The translations under genes were made by a program, and so were the position numbers. Positions 25,101 through 36,515 of a DNA stretch of 64,000 nucleotides are shown piece by piece. The notes under the pieces are model-generated. The model did not search any database. It was not told where the DNA came from and saw only the letters and a list, made by a program, of their open reading frames with translations. The stretch's first letter is position 1. Each line of letters begins with the position of its first letter. This DNA comes from Telopea speciosissima (lineage: Eukaryota > Streptophyta > Magnoliopsida > Proteales > Proteaceae), in assembly GCF_018873765.1 (NCBI RefSeq), contig NC_057919.1:70860984-70924983 (forward strand). The letters run 5' to 3'.

Positions 25101-28100
25101 CAGAAGAGAGAGGAGCATCACCGGTGGACTCTTTAGAAGCCGTGGTATGAGCTGCAGCTGTAGAGTTTCCTCAACCACGACCATGGGTAGGAGGTTTACC
25201 AAGTGGCATCTCCGGTTTACCATGTAACTTCCAGCAAGCGATCCCGAGTATGCCTCTCCTTTCCACAGTAGTCACATTTCAAAGGAGGCTTAGCAGAAGA
25301 GGATCCATCAGTCACCCGAACAGATGAACCCTGGGCAGGAGTCCCACGGCCTGGAGAGGTGTAAAGAGTTTATTTCTCCATAGGAACTGTGTGAACCATG
25401 TCATTACGACGACTATCCTCAGAAGCAAATATGGCATACACCTGCTCAAGAGAAGGGAAGGGATCATGATTGAGCACATGGGTTCGAATCTGATCAAACT
25501 CCATATTCAGCCCAGCCAAAAAATCAGAGACCCGTAGCTTATCTTCCCATTTGCGAAATGCAATAGTGTCAATCTCACAGGTGGCTATAAATTTTCCATA
25601 AAAATCCAAGGTCTACCAATAACCGCACATGGTGTTGTAGTACTTTGAAAGAGATAGATCTTTCTGTTGCAGGTTATGGATCTTGCGCCTAATATCATAG
25701 CATGGAGCATCATTGCCCACTTGAGAATATGTAGTTTTGGCAACTTTCCATATAGCAGCAGCAAAATCAAGAAGGAGATAGGCTTAGGCAATATTTGGAT
25801 CAATGGATTGAAGAAGGTAAGACAGTACCAGACATTCATCAGTTTCCCACTTTGTTGAAGCATGACCATCGACAGTGGGCTTCACAGTGGTGCCCATAAG
25901 ATGGCCCTTAAGACCACGAGAACCAACAGCCAAGGAGCAGGACCTTGGCCACATCAGATAGTTACTGCCATCAAGTTTGACAGAATTGGAATGGAACGAA
26001 GGATAGACACATTCGCGCTGATGGACTACTCCTCCCTATCCGGTGGATATGGTAGACTCGTCCTAGTCTGACATAATATTTGGCGCTCAAAAAAAATTTC
26101 GGGAAGAGAAAAATCACCACATGTACTCTTCAAAGAACGAGAAGAATATCTAGGTCATCGGGTAGCAACAAGAACCCTTGGTGGGAGAAAAAGCACCTCA
26201 CCATCAAGGGAAGAAAACAGGGAAAAACAAAGCGGTGAAAAAAGGAGCCGAGAAAGGGAGGTAGAAGGGAGTGGCAGTGGTGTGGGGCTGGCTCGAGAAA
26301 GAAAGGGAGGTGGAGGTGAGGTGGTGCTGTCGCGGGGGAGAGAGACGGTGGAAGACAGGTGGGGTTGGTGTGGTGCTACCGCGAGAGAGAGAGAGAGGGT
26401 GGAGAGACGGCGACGGCGGCGGTGGTGGTGCTAGGCGGAAAAAACGAAAGAGGGAAAGAGGAGGTGGCGGCAGAATTTTTAGGGTTTCATAGGGAGGGCG
26501 CAATTCCCAAGGATGATTCTTCTCCTTGCTCTGATACCATGATGGAATATTTGGGGAATTGAACTTGTGTCAATGAGACACAAGCCCTCTCAATTTATAA
26601 TAATATAATGGAGAACAAGATTACAATAATGCCCTTAGGGCAACATTGACTTAACCCTATTGACTATTATACCCTTGTACCCATATTACAACACTTACAT
26701 TTTTTTTTAATTAAAAATTAACTTTTTAATTTTTTTAAGAAAATAATCTCATAATTTATCAAAAGTAATAATGGAATGAGACACGGATCATCATTTTCAA
26801 TTGTAAATACAGCAACAATACTTTCATCAATTTTAAAGAATTTTCAAACCAAAACAAAATTTTTTTTTCCTATTTTCTGAAATTTCTGTAATTTTCCAAA
26901 ATAAATTTTAAAATCTAGAAATTAAAATAATTAATTTTCTGACAGAAAAAACCCCCCGATTCTGTGAGGCCTTAGATCGGCCAACGGTGTCCACTATATA
27001 CAAAATTGTCCTCCAAACACTAAATATTAACCCTATTTTTTTAAACAATTTTGTTGTGGGAAAATCAAAAATTTTTTTCTCCAGAAAATGAATCCCGGCT
27101 CCGTGAAGTCATACATCGGGCTACAGTTTGTAATACATAAAAGAATTGAATGCCAGCCACCAAGTATTTATTCTATTTTTTTCTTGCAAAAAGTAGTTTT
27201 TGGGAAAATTGATATACTTCTTAAGACTCTAACTTTGATTCTTGCACAAATTTTCCAACAACGCAGCAAATTGTCGCTTCCATTGCGTTCGTATACTGCC
27301 CAATTACTTGTTCCAACCTTTTACAATAGTGATCTTGTTCCAATTTTTGCAATAGTGATTTGGCCAAGAAATCCCAAATTCAGGTAAAAAAACTCATTCG
27401 GTGGCGAAACCTGTTGAAGTTCAGAAAATGGGTCGAAATTTCGACCCATTTCGTGGGAAACCATGCCTTTATAATAAAGACTTTCTACTGTTTCTTCCGA
27501 TATTTCGGCGAAACGGAATTTAAGACCGAAATTACAGTCGAAACATTGCACTTTGTAAGTAACGCAGGCTGTTTCGTTTCAACAGCCTACGGACAGAAAT
27601 ATTTTAGTAGGTTTTGCAAAATTTCGCTGAAATCTTGTACCATGAGTATCATATGTCGCTTACTGATGAAGTTGATTAATGGTGAAAGCCACTCTTTTGC
27701 ATCTCTTATTCTGTTTAGTGTGACTAGTGTCCAATAATTTTTTTAACATGTAGTTCAAAAAATATGCTGGGCTCTTGTTTGAGCTTCCAATGCCTACTTT
27801 GCAAGTGTTAAACTCAGCTCAACTCAACAGAGCTTTATTCGAAATGCTTGGGATCTACTGCCCAATTCTGTTCATCATTTGTTGATTAAAGAGCTGTTAT
27901 CTCATATAATATATATATATATATATATTTAACTTAAACTTGCTCTTTCTTGGTGGTGGTTTAATCTCATTCTACTGAAAAATGGCATTTCATGCAGGTG
28001 TATATGCTGGTGATCCTTCAAAGTTGAGCATGAAAGCAGCATTTGAAAAAGTTTGGAAGCTAGAGCAGAATGGTGGTAGCATCATCAGTGGAGCCTTCAA

Positions 28101-31100
28101 AGCAATTCAGGAAAGGAACAAAGGCCGCAAACCTTCTCGAGATCCGTAATAACATTGGCACTTTGAAGCTTGTCTTGTTTTTTATCTTTCTTTTGTACAT
28201 ATTTTTTATGCTTGTACTGAACTAGCATGCAGGAATTTGCCAAAACCAAAGGCCCAGACAGTTGGGTCTTTTCGTAAGGGGCTTAATATGCTGCCAAATG
28301 CAATTTCTGCAAGGTATATTTATCTAATAATGAACAAATCTTGTAATTATTATTGCTATTCTTTGAAAATTTGCTGAACCTAATGAAGTTGTATTAAATT
28401 CTCAGGTTGGGTAGCAAAGTCAATTTATCTTGGAAACTTTCGAGCATAAAAAAAATGGATGGTGGAGGATATACTTTGACATATGAAACAGCTGATGGAT
28501 TGGTTTTTGTTCAAACAAGGAGCATCGTCATGACTGTTCCATCCCATGTTGCAAGTAGTTTGTTGCGTCCTCTTTCTGTATGTTCTGTTTTTTAACCCCT
28601 TCTGGTATATTGTTCAGCCTTCTCGTATTTCTGTGGAAAAGTTAAAAATGGATTCCTGGAATGGATTGCATTTCTGTTTGTTAATCTGCCTTGATTCGTC
28701 CTCTCGGGAGTTTGATTTGTTTTCAAAATTCCAGTATTAATTGATTGGTTAAATCTGATCCTGTTAGTGTCTAAAATGTAATTTTATATAGTTGTAGTTG
28801 GTTTATTCCAATTATATCCCAATTTGCCTTATGTTGGTCTGTTTGGAAAGGGAGTTGTCATGTTTTTGACAAGAAGACTCAGAATCTCCTGGTTACTGGT
28901 TAGCATTTGCAACCTGACAATTTGAAAATTTTTACTTTGAGGATGTGATAATCCACCTCTAATCAGCTATCTAGCTTGTTTCATTTCTGCAGGAAATAAA
29001 ACCATTACCTGTTATCCCAATAAAAGGACCCCACTGATAGGTTTTCCACCTGAGACCCACAATCAAAGGCCCATCTCTGTTTCACTCCTGCATAAAATAA
29101 AACTATTACCTGTTTTCCAACAAAAAACAATTCACTTCTAAGTTTTCCACCTGAGAACCCACCAGCAAGGGCGCACTTTACCAGCAGAGGTATATATCCA
29201 GGAGCCAGTAACTTCAAATTTCCATTAGAAAATAAATCCCTTAATCTGAACAGCAGCTGGAGAGTTGGAAGATATAGATATTGACTTCTGCTTGATGAGA
29301 TGATTCTATCCCTTAGTAGAATGAAGACGGAGTATATGATGTGTAATTTTAGTCACACTTTGATGGATATTGATATGGTGCGAATTGAGGAAAGAGAGAT
29401 ACCGCAAAGTGACTATTTTAGATTTTTGGGATTAATCATAAATAAAGAAGGTGACATAGAGGATGATGTGTCACAGAGAATTAAAGTGGGATGGATAAAG
29501 TGAAGAGGTGCCTCTGGAGTGCTGTGTGACTGACGTATTCCTCTAAAGCTTAAAGGAAAGTTCTATAGGACTGTTGTTCGTCCAGCCATGATGTATGGGG
29601 CAGAATGTCGGGCAGAGTGTCATACTAATAAGTTGTGTAACAGAGATGAGGATGTTACGATAGATGTGTGGAAAAACCAGGAAGGATAAAGTACGAAATG
29701 AACATATAAGAGCGGACTTGGGAGTTGCCCCGATCAATGGCAAGCTCTGAGAGAGTCGTTTTTAGTTTATTTTTTAGTATAACTCTGGTTTCTCTATTTT
29801 GTTTTGTTTGGATCCATGTAGCCGACCCCATTAAGTTGGGATAAGGCTGAGTGAGTTGTTGTGTTGTCGATGAGATGATTCTCCTAGGCAAGGAACAGAA
29901 TAGGAGAACATTTTGCATTTCGTAGGGGCCTTTTCTTCTGCCAATTGAGGTTTAAATTTGACAATATCTTTTTCTTCTTGAAAACTTGCTGAATCGACTG
30001 TCCTCTTTTGGTGGTGCCAGTTTATGACCAGATTGTCAATAGCCTATTGCAGCTTCTTTCCAGCCTCATAGGATCTATCTATTCTCTAAATTATAAATGT
30101 AAATCTTAAGTAACTGAAAATTTCAGGGTTTGAAATGGGTCAATATTGGACATTTTTCTTTCTTATGTGCTCAAGATTATTTTTTTATTGCAATCCAACT
30201 GATGTCAAATGTTGCATGAATCAGTAAATGCTCATAATCCTTGAAGAAGTTATTATATTCACCAGGTTTTCTTATATATATCTTCTCCCCCACCCATGTT
30301 TGTATATGGATTTGCAGTCCAGACTTTGCTTTCTGAAATCAGGCATGCTTGCATTGCCTATTTGGCATTAACTGATTTTTGTTTGCTAGCTTGGCCGCCT
30401 TTAATGTTTGCCTTTGGACACCAGGGCAAAGTTGAATTTATGGGTTTCCTAGTTGGCATGAATCTCATTGTTAAGAATACAGTTGGAATAGAATCTAACA
30501 CTTTATCTCTAAAAATAAACACAGTATTGCCTAACCAAAAGATTGTCTTGAAAAGAATATTGTGGTCATAAAATGGTGGTTCCTATGAATGTGCAAGTTC
30601 AGATGATGATCTTGTGAAGAATTTCATTTTGTGCCACAACATGCATCTGAATGCTAATTGGATTTAGAACAAGTTGTGGGACCTAGATTATCTACCATGT
30701 ATTGTTCTGTTATCAGATAGGTGCTTCAATGATGAGGATATAATTCATGCACTCCACCACCTATGTTTAATTCTGTCTACAATGTTCTTACAAAACTGTT
30801 ACGCTGGGTGCAAGGTTTCAAAATAGGGAATATATGCATGAGAAAAGTTTAATTCAAATGTTTATTCTGGTCTGTGGTGTGACCAATTAGTTTTTCTTTT
30901 GTTAAAAAGAGTATCCCAGTCCATGAGGCTCCTGGTACTGCAGGGTCTGAGGGGCAAATGTATGCAGCCTTACCCCCTGCTTCACAGGAGAGGGTGTTTC
31001 CAAGTTTGGAACCTGCAACCAACAGGTTGCAATAGCACAACTTAACTGTTGCGCCAAGGCTCGCCCCCTATACTTATTCTTTTGTTGTACCACATAAACT

Positions 31101-32768
31101 TTAACTAACTAATTTTCTAATTTACATAGTTAGCAATGAAAAGTATGATCTTTGCCCAGCCAATGAGTTGTGAAGCCTTATCTGTGTTTCTACTTTCTTT
31201 GTTATCTGAATGGAACCTTCAGATTTTAAATTGTCATGTTGTTTCTTGGCAGACTGCTGCTGCAGATGCCCTTTCGAGGTTCTATTACCCACCAGTTGCA
31301 GCCGTTTCTATTTCATATCCAAAGGAAGCAATTAGGAAGGAGTGCTTGATGGATGGTGAACTCAAAGGATTTGGCCAATTGCATCCGCGCAGTCAGGGAG
31401 TGGATACATTAGGTACGTACTCTTTTCTGTACCTAATCACCAATCAAGGTTATGTATCATTTGTTTCAAAACGATGAAAATTTTCAGCAAATTGTTTGTG
31501 GAAGCTGTGAACCTGACCCTGTAGATTGGGCTCCTGTGTGGTCTATGGTACAGGAACAATATATAGCTCATCACTTTTTCCTAACCGAGCACCCCCTGGA
31601 AGGGTTCTACTCTTGAACTACATCGGAGGAGCTACAAATCCTGGAATTTTGTCCAAGGTATTGGATTTAATTAAAGTTTTTAAGATTTAGTTGAGGAACG
31701 TAGTAAAAAATGATTTCAGCCCCCTGTTTTAACTTTTGAGTTAAATCACGGATTCTTAGATGAAAGATTAGTATCTCTTTTTAATGGAAAATCAAAGTTA
31801 CTTGTCAGGAAGCATTTTAGGACTATTTACCCTACCAGTGAATAATTTTTTTAGCCCACCTCTTCAGTCTCATCTAGGGACCCTCTATGCCCAAATTCCA
31901 TCCAATTAGGTGCGTAAGCATTAGTGGGTTTTTCTTTGGGACCATTCATCCTCTTCATTTTATTCTCAGCTTTTGTTTTGCTTTGGTGTGCCCCTGCTAA
32001 TGATTGAAGTGCTTTATTCCAAATGGTTTTGATCAGTGCCAGGCTCTATGATACAGCCCTAAATTGCACTTTTGGGGTGGTTGGCGCAGAGCCCAAGTGT
32101 AGTGTTAGGCCACTGGTTGATCATCTGTGTAGTCTATCTTAGACATTCCTTATATCTCCCTCCTCAAACATGGTGGTTACTCTGGTATCTGTTAATGCTA
32201 GATGTTCTGCTGCTAAGAGTCAAAACATAGTTTGATCATCCTTATTGGTTTCACCCCATATGTTGTTCCGAGCCCCAGGGCAATGGTGATGTATTCTTGC
32301 TTGAATGCTACTGTTAAAACTCTCTACCACAGTGGTGGGCCTGGTGGCAACAAATATGATGCTTTGGACTCTTAATCTATGTGTATTCTTGTGATGGCAT
32401 GCAACTAGTGTTCTATGTAGAATGTTCTAAACATCTTGGTTGCTATTTCCCTATTCATAAACTCACAGACTGAAAGCGAGCTTGTGGAGGCAGTCAACAG
32501 AGATCTTAGGAAGATGCTTATAAAGCCAAATGTTGAGGACCCACTTGTTCTTGGTGTAAAAGTGTGGCCACAAGCCATTCCACAATTCTTGGTTGGTCAT
32601 CTCGATCATCTACAGGCTGTTAAGGACGCCCTCAAGGATGGTGGGTTTCAGGGGCTGTTTCTTGGGGGAAACTATGTATCTGGTGTAGCTCTGGGGAGAT
32701 GTGTGGAGTACGCTTATGAAAGTGCAGAAGAGGTATCAAATTATTTGTCGGAATTTTTGTACAAGTAA
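12967..32768 (+). CDS. PPOX1: Protoporphyrinogen oxidase, chloroplastic (nine exons)
   Basis: PPOX oxidises protoporphyrinogen IX to protoporphyrin IX, the last common step of haem and chlorophyll synthesis, using FAD at plastid membranes; it is the target of diphenyl-ether herbicides. Exons: 12967-13422, 15310-15495, 15651-15735, 27998-28145, 28233-28313, 28406-28577, 31253-31412, 31554-31657 and 32469-32768. All junctions are GT-AG and the phases join cleanly into 563 residues, the usual length. Residues 1 to about 60 are rich in S and T and look like a transit peptide. GAGISG (89-94) is the dinucleotide-binding motif; [64 protein letters not shown] and [15 protein letters not shown] are family signatures. 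A frame continues 17 codons upstream of the chosen ATG but only from a non-ATG codon. Intron 3 is 12.3 kb and intron 6 is 2.7 kb, both enlarged by mobile elements; the coding sequence itself is intact. The plastid form is favoured over mitochondrial PPOX2 by the transit peptide and sequence; assignment is firm. Confidence 0.96.
16138..16396. mobile_element. Solo LTR (probably Copia) in PPOX1 intron 3
   Basis: The 259-bp unit starts TGTTGGAATTTG and ends TTTTCTACA. It is flanked on both sides by the same five bases, GGAAC (16133-16137 and 16397-16401). A TATA-like TATAAATAG lies near 16285. No second copy or internal coding is nearby, so this is a solo LTR left by recombination. TG...CA ends, a 5-bp duplication and short length fit Copia, but the lineage cannot be fixed without the internal part. 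Confidence 0.85.
17400..20880 (-). pseudogene. hAT transposase relic (BED finger, DUF659, dimerisation domain)
   Basis: hAT transposases cut and paste their element using an RNase H-like fold. On the minus strand the family order is visible in broken pieces. Near 20780-20870 is a CxxC BED-type zinc finger (CGKIINS, LKWHLAS). Near 19960-20190 is a DUF659 part ([32 protein letters not shown]). At 19715-19942 the frame [20 protein letters not shown] is open through [16 protein letters not shown]. Near 17980-18060 is a C-terminal dimerisation motif ([20 protein letters not shown]). Several stops and frame changes are present, and a LINE interrupts it at about 18130-19497. It is inactive. The family call is firm; the exact coding ends are approximate. 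Confidence 0.8.
18130..19497 (-). mobile_element. L1-type LINE fragment inside the hAT element
   Basis: Non-LTR retrotransposon, 5'-truncated, minus strand. The upstream part encodes the reverse-transcriptase thumb region ([35 protein letters not shown]). The next part encodes the zinc-binding tail of plant LINE reverse transcriptases ([20 protein letters not shown], 18600-18690). The 3' end at about 18130 is an A-run preceded by GAATTATTTATTCACCCC, a common plant L1 tail. Stops interrupt the frame. Target duplication was not clear, and the 5' boundary near 19497 is estimated from where hAT coding resumes. Confidence 0.75.
21035..26693 (-). mobile_element. Ty1/Copia LTR retrotransposon, broken, with both LTRs
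   Basis: LTRs of about 155 and 154 bp (21035-21189 and 26540-26693) start TGATGG and end CAACA. Flanks are CTTAT and CTTAC, a near 5-bp duplication. Next to the right LTR is the complement of TGGTATCAGAGC, the initiator-methionine tRNA primer site; next to the left LTR is the complement of a CTTGAGGGGGAG polypurine tract, so the element reads leftward. Parts in order: gag about 25370-26040, gag-pre-integrase 24380-24910, integrase about 23480-24330, reverse transcriptase about 22560-23140, RNase H about 21890-22190. It is broken in many places. The LTRs differ at about nine sites plus one gap (near 6%), suggesting an age of a few million years. A MITE has entered it near its 3' end. Confidence 0.93.
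21305..21738. mobile_element. hAT-type MITE inside the Copia element
   Basis: The ends CAGGGCTGTAAATGGAT and (complement of the right end) TAGGCCTGTAAACGGAT are inverted repeats. They are flanked by a perfect 8-bp duplication, CCTGAAGG (21297-21304 and 21739-21746), the length typical of hAT. The interior is full of ATCCG and CGAAT words. A second internal copy of the left end starts near 21585 (CAGAGGTGTAAACGGATGG), so one related MITE may be nested in another. No coding. Confidence 0.85.
28987..29188. repeat. Imperfect 101-bp tandem duplication in PPOX1 intron 6
   Basis: Blocks starting at 28987 and 29088 share the word order CTGCA(G/T)(G/A)AAATAAAAC, ATTACCTGTT, TTTTCCACCTGAGA and CCCAC, with many mismatches between. 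It looks like an old local duplication. Confidence 0.6.
29308..29868 (+). mobile_element. RTE-type LINE, 5'-truncated, in PPOX1 intron 6
   Basis: A 561-bp fragment bounded by a perfect 14-bp target duplication, GATGAGATGATTCT (29294-29307 and 29869-29882). It encodes the end of the reverse transcriptase ([31 protein letters not shown]) and then, with frame changes, later blocks ([21 protein letters not shown]). The tail GTAGCCGACCCCATTAAGTT is the usual end of plant RTE elements. A second copy of the same family lies at 46668-48123. Confidence 0.9.
30904..31076 (-). mobile_element. Au-like SINE in PPOX1 intron 6
   Basis: On the minus strand the unit begins near GAGCCTTGGCGCAACAG, with a polymerase III box A (TGGCGCAACAG, 31046-31056) and a box B-like GGTTCCAAAC (31004-31013). 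It runs through CCTCTCCTGTGAAGCAGGGG to a short T-run. It is bounded by the 10-bp duplication TTCTTTTGTT (30894-30903 and 31077-31086). The sequence strongly resembles the Au SINE family known from many flowering plants. Confidence 0.88.
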
Positions 32769-33454
32769 AATGATACAAGCGTGGTCATTTGGGATTGAGA
32801 AAGAGGGGTGGGGGGAAGATACTCATTTTCTTATTTGGTTGGGTATTTATTTGTTCTGCAACCGCAGGTCCGCAACTTTATCATTTTAGTAAAAGCACTA
32901 ACATTTTCTGAAAAATATCCAAGGGAGGCCCAACTGGCTCCATATCCTTTTGTCTGAGCCTATAGTGTTGAGATGCATTTTGGGCCCACAGGTCATTAAT
33001 CAGTTTCTTTTCTTTCTAAATTATATGTGGAGTCAATTTTGTATTGTTCCATCATGTGTAACTCATGTGCATCTTGGCCTCTTTTGTATCATACAAACCA
33101 ACCTAGCTATATCCCAAACAAAGTTATTCGGATGATTGGGTGTTGAAGAATGCAACAAAGAGCACAGAAACTAGGGGAGGTGCTTTGGCTTGCAATCCAG
33201 GATTCTTAATCTCGGATTTCGATTTGGATCTGGGAATTTTCAATGAATTTTAAGGATACAAATCGTGTTTGCATCCATTGTATTTTTTTACACTGCAATT
33301 TCAATGTCGGGGTTGAGATTGCCGGCGGCTTAGATCACGGTGAGTGCTGTGGTTCTGACTTCTGAGGGGGCAGGCTGGCTGGCCAGAAGCATGCGTCTCC
33401 CAGTCCCTGCGCGTTAGTGATACTCTTAGGTGCTTCAGTAATTGTGAAAAAAGA

Positions 33455-33490
33455 GGGGGGGGGGGGGGGGGGTGGGGGTGGGGGGAGGGT
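33455..33490 (+). repeat. Poly-G tract with quadruplex potential
   Basis: A run of 18 G is followed by further runs of five, six and three G separated by single T or A bases. Four or more G-runs in a row can fold as a G-quadruplex. It lies 0.7 kb downstream of PPOX1. Homopolymer length may be unreliable. Confidence 0.8.
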
Positions 33491-34874
33491 TGTTTCAAAA
33501 GACCCAATTTAGTGTCTAAAAATAACCAAACGTGTATATGTGGAGTTGTGGATGATGGTAAAGCAAGGCTGGAATTGGAATCATGTCGCCCCCTAGGAAA
33601 TAGCACTTCATCAAGGGCACGTTCTTAAACTGGGGACTTCAAATGTTTGACTGAAGCCAGGAATGAAGAAAAAGAAGCAAATTCCAAATCCAATGGATTA
33701 GAGAGATAATTTGAAGAACAAAGAAGATGAATGGAATCCAGTGTTTATTTTTGCGTCGTATCATATGCATGAGTGGGCTTTGTTGGGTTCGGGAATTTTT
33801 TTTTTACAAAAAAAAAAGGAGGGGGGGGCATGCATGGGAGAATGGGGGGCAATGTAATGAGATGTTGGGCGAAGGTATGAGGTATCCATAAAGGTTTAAG
33901 ACGATTAAGGAGTCAAATATTTAATGGGGGCTCCTCACACGAGGTGACGAGGCCCTAAGCCCTTCCCTCCCATCTATTAATATCACCACCTTAAAGGCTT
34001 ATAAAGTCTTGAACCCTCCCTAGTCTAGTCTATATAGTCTTCGTTTTGATTTTTATAGCTTTAGTCACCAAAAGGGGTGGGGATTGGATGGGGATGTAGA
34101 AAAAAATAAATAAATAAAAAGAAAAAAAAAAGAAAATAATGAAAGATTGGAGGGGTTGAGAGATGCTTGATTTGTACACAAAGTGCATTGCACCAAAAAG
34201 TCATTGGACCAAGAGAAAGATGCGCAAGGGAAGCAACACTGGGGTGGAACAACCACCTTTTATCTAACCTTTTTCTTTTTTCCTGCCTGCTTATTACGAA
34301 CCAATTTCCTCCCTTCTATCTCTTCCTTTCAGTGGTTTTTCTTTCGGAACAAGCAAGCTTATTTGTTCCCCCTCCCCTTGTTCTTTGTTGTGAGAAACAA
34401 AACATGGACGACATTTAAAAATATTATTGAGAGAGATGTCCAGATCCTACTTACTGAACAGGTTCACACATGCAAATTAGTCAAACAGGTCCTCGAGGCC
34501 AGGCCTCAGGCCCTATGGCCTCTTAACGGTGTTTTGGAATCAGTCCACAAACGCAAGCAATGGAATACAAGACATTGTATCTCCAATATAAATGGCATCA
34601 TTAACTTTCATTCCTTAATTGTTTAAGATTAAAAAATACCCTTTTTGAGTCCAATCAAAGAGTCAAAATATTGTGGATGAAGAGATTCTCTCTTCACCAT
34701 GGGTTTAGAGAAACTGGGTTCATTCAACCAACCTCTATAGTCCTAAAAATGTCAATGCTTTTATGCAACCACGTTGTTGCTAAGCTAAATCGTTTTTTAT
34801 TTCCTTCCAATCCAATGTTTGCCATATCCAAAGATCAATGATACAACTTGATACACCTGGTGATTGGGGAATGA

Positions 34875-35058
34875 AATTTTGCTGTTACACTTGTAGTTGG
34901 AATGTTCCTGCTACAAAGCTTGCAGCCAAGGAAATAAGATCTTAAAGGGTATTTTAGAAAATACAAAAACCTAGGAGGGTATTTATGAATCCAAAGGGGA
35001 AGTGAATTATTCCATTTCCTTGGCTGCTAGCTTTGTAGTAGGAATAGCAGCGAAATTT
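34875..35058. mobile_element. Foldback MITE
   Basis: The left arm has AAATTTTGCTG then CTACAAAGCTTGCAGCCAAGG; the right arm is the complement of CTACAAAGCTAGCAGCCAAGG followed by CGCTGCTATTCC, ending in AGCGAAATTT. The left arm has about 17 extra bases. The middle holds TATTTTAGAAAATA-like AT-rich DNA. No coding; superfamily unknown. Confidence 0.65.
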
Positions 35059-36177
35059 TTTTCGTGATTGGGACCAATGTCATTCAAACGGGTTTGGAAT
35101 CGAACTAGCTAGGATTTCTTTTTTTTTTTTTTTTAATAAAAAAAATTCCATTAATTCCACCTAAAATAAATGCCTGATCAAAATTAGAACAAAAATCAGT
35201 AAAAAAAAAAAGGGAAGAAAGGAGGAGCGATGGAACAAATTAATTATAATAAAATGAAAGCAAAGACAAACTTTTGCTGATGGGGGTTGTGTCGGGGGAG
35301 GGAATTAGTTGATTGCATGTCTCCTAGACTAGTCGCCCTCATGTCTTCTCTTTAGCAAGGTGTTTCCGTGTTTGAGATTAGTTTAGTTTAAACTTTATAA
35401 AAGGTGGAGAATTGATTTCCTTAGAATTAATTAGAAATTAGAATAAAGTCCTCCCCCACCAATATCATGAACTCGACGAGAACCTCCAAAGACTTGGCTT
35501 TCTTTTCTAACTCCCAAGTTTCAAAATCAAAGGGGGGCCGGGGCCCCCAATCCAACTCCATCTTGTCTCCTCACTACATCCTCATTCCTCCCTTCAACAA
35601 CCAAAACTAATATAAACATTTTTCATTGACATGAGTTTGTCCCGTTTGTAATTAAAAAATGGATTAATGACCAAAAGTATTTTATCCCATTCAATAATTA
35701 ATTAATTGATTAACAAATCACGCTATAAGCAAGGTTAAGTTACCCCTTAATAATAATGCAATTATGTAAATTGGGGGTCCCCACTGCACTAATCACGATA
35801 GATATCCATAGTTGATACGTACATTGAACAATTCAACATTCCTAAGACATATATATGCTTGAGATATGGTACTGTACCACTTACTACTTCTATTACTACA
35901 TTTAATGTGTGGTTTCACCATCTAACGATCTTGAATATCAACCATTATATGCATTTATTAAGCAGTTTCAATTTGATTTTGATACCCTTAACGACATACA
36001 TCAATTACAAGGCTGGACATAGGAGGGTAAGAGAGTCTTTTTCAAAGGAGACCAATCTTAAAGTTGGACACAAGGGGTTAAGAGAGTCTTTTCCAAACAG
36101 GAGGAAAGAGGATGACACATGCTGAGCACCCTTGTGTACTCAGCCTTTTCCCAAAATGTAATTTAAAATATAAGAAA

Positions 36178-36355
36178 GAAAATGCTACCTGGTCGCATGT
36201 AGTGTGTGGCCCCTACACCTAGACACAACGCTGCGTGAAATGACCATCGTATCCTTAGGGATTTCCACCTTTCCATGAGGGTGCGGTGGTCATATCACAC
36301 TGTGCCCTATCTAGGCGTAGGAGTTGCACGCCAACCAGGTTGCATCCTTTATTTC
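36178..36355. mobile_element. MITE, copy 1 of the GCTACCTGGTCGC family
   Basis: The left arm has GAAAATGCTACCTGGTCGCA and the right arm the complement (CCAACCAGGTTGCATCC). GTGTGGCCCCTACACCTAG on the left pairs with CTAGGCGTAGGAGTTGCAC on the right, and GAAATGACCATCG pairs with GGTGGTCATATC. Related copies occur at 54572 and 54810. Confidence 0.75.
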
Positions 36356-36515
36356 TTACAATAATTTTATTTTAAGGAGTGTGTTGCATAGAGGGTTTTT
36401 TTTTTTTTGTTCATTTGTTACACACTTTGAATTAATGCCCTTGAATTGGTCCAAACTCCAAAGACAGACTATAGATCCAAGTGGCCAAGTTACGGGTCCC
36501 TTCTTGAGTCCACAC

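Larger units (their letters stand above)
16495..27644 (-). mobile_element. hAT transposon with nested insertions, in PPOX1 intron 3
   Basis: The left end CAAGGTTCCAGGTTTCAG and the complement of the right end, CATGGTACAAGATTTCAG, agree at about 14 of 18 bases, and related GAAATTTCG-rich sequence lies inside both ends. The transposase relic lies between them on the minus strand. Taking out the Copia element (5.66 kb) and LINE (about 1.4 kb) leaves roughly 4.1 kb, a normal size for an autonomous hAT. The flanking 8 bases are only weakly alike, so exact ends are uncertain. Confidence 0.55.
32769..36177. other. Intergenic, low-complexity and repeat-rich, no supported gene
   Basis: The first few hundred bases are the PPOX1 3' region. 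A long G-run lies at 33455-33490 and a MITE at 34875-35058; both are listed separately. Frames near 34061-34626 come from low-complexity sequence and match no family I recognise. Confidence 0.5.

Noticed and set aside
26204-26562. Arginine/glycine- and proline-rich frames on both strands
   Set aside because: They fall in the GA-rich leader between the primer site and gag of the Copia element.
31136-31477. 113-codon frame taken as a separate gene
   Set aside because: Its middle is PPOX1 exon 7 (31253-31412); the rest is intron read through.
12967-32768. Idea that PPOX1 is a dead gene because of its 12-kb intron
   Set aside because: All nine exons have GT-AG borders, join in phase and give a full-length protein with all signatures.
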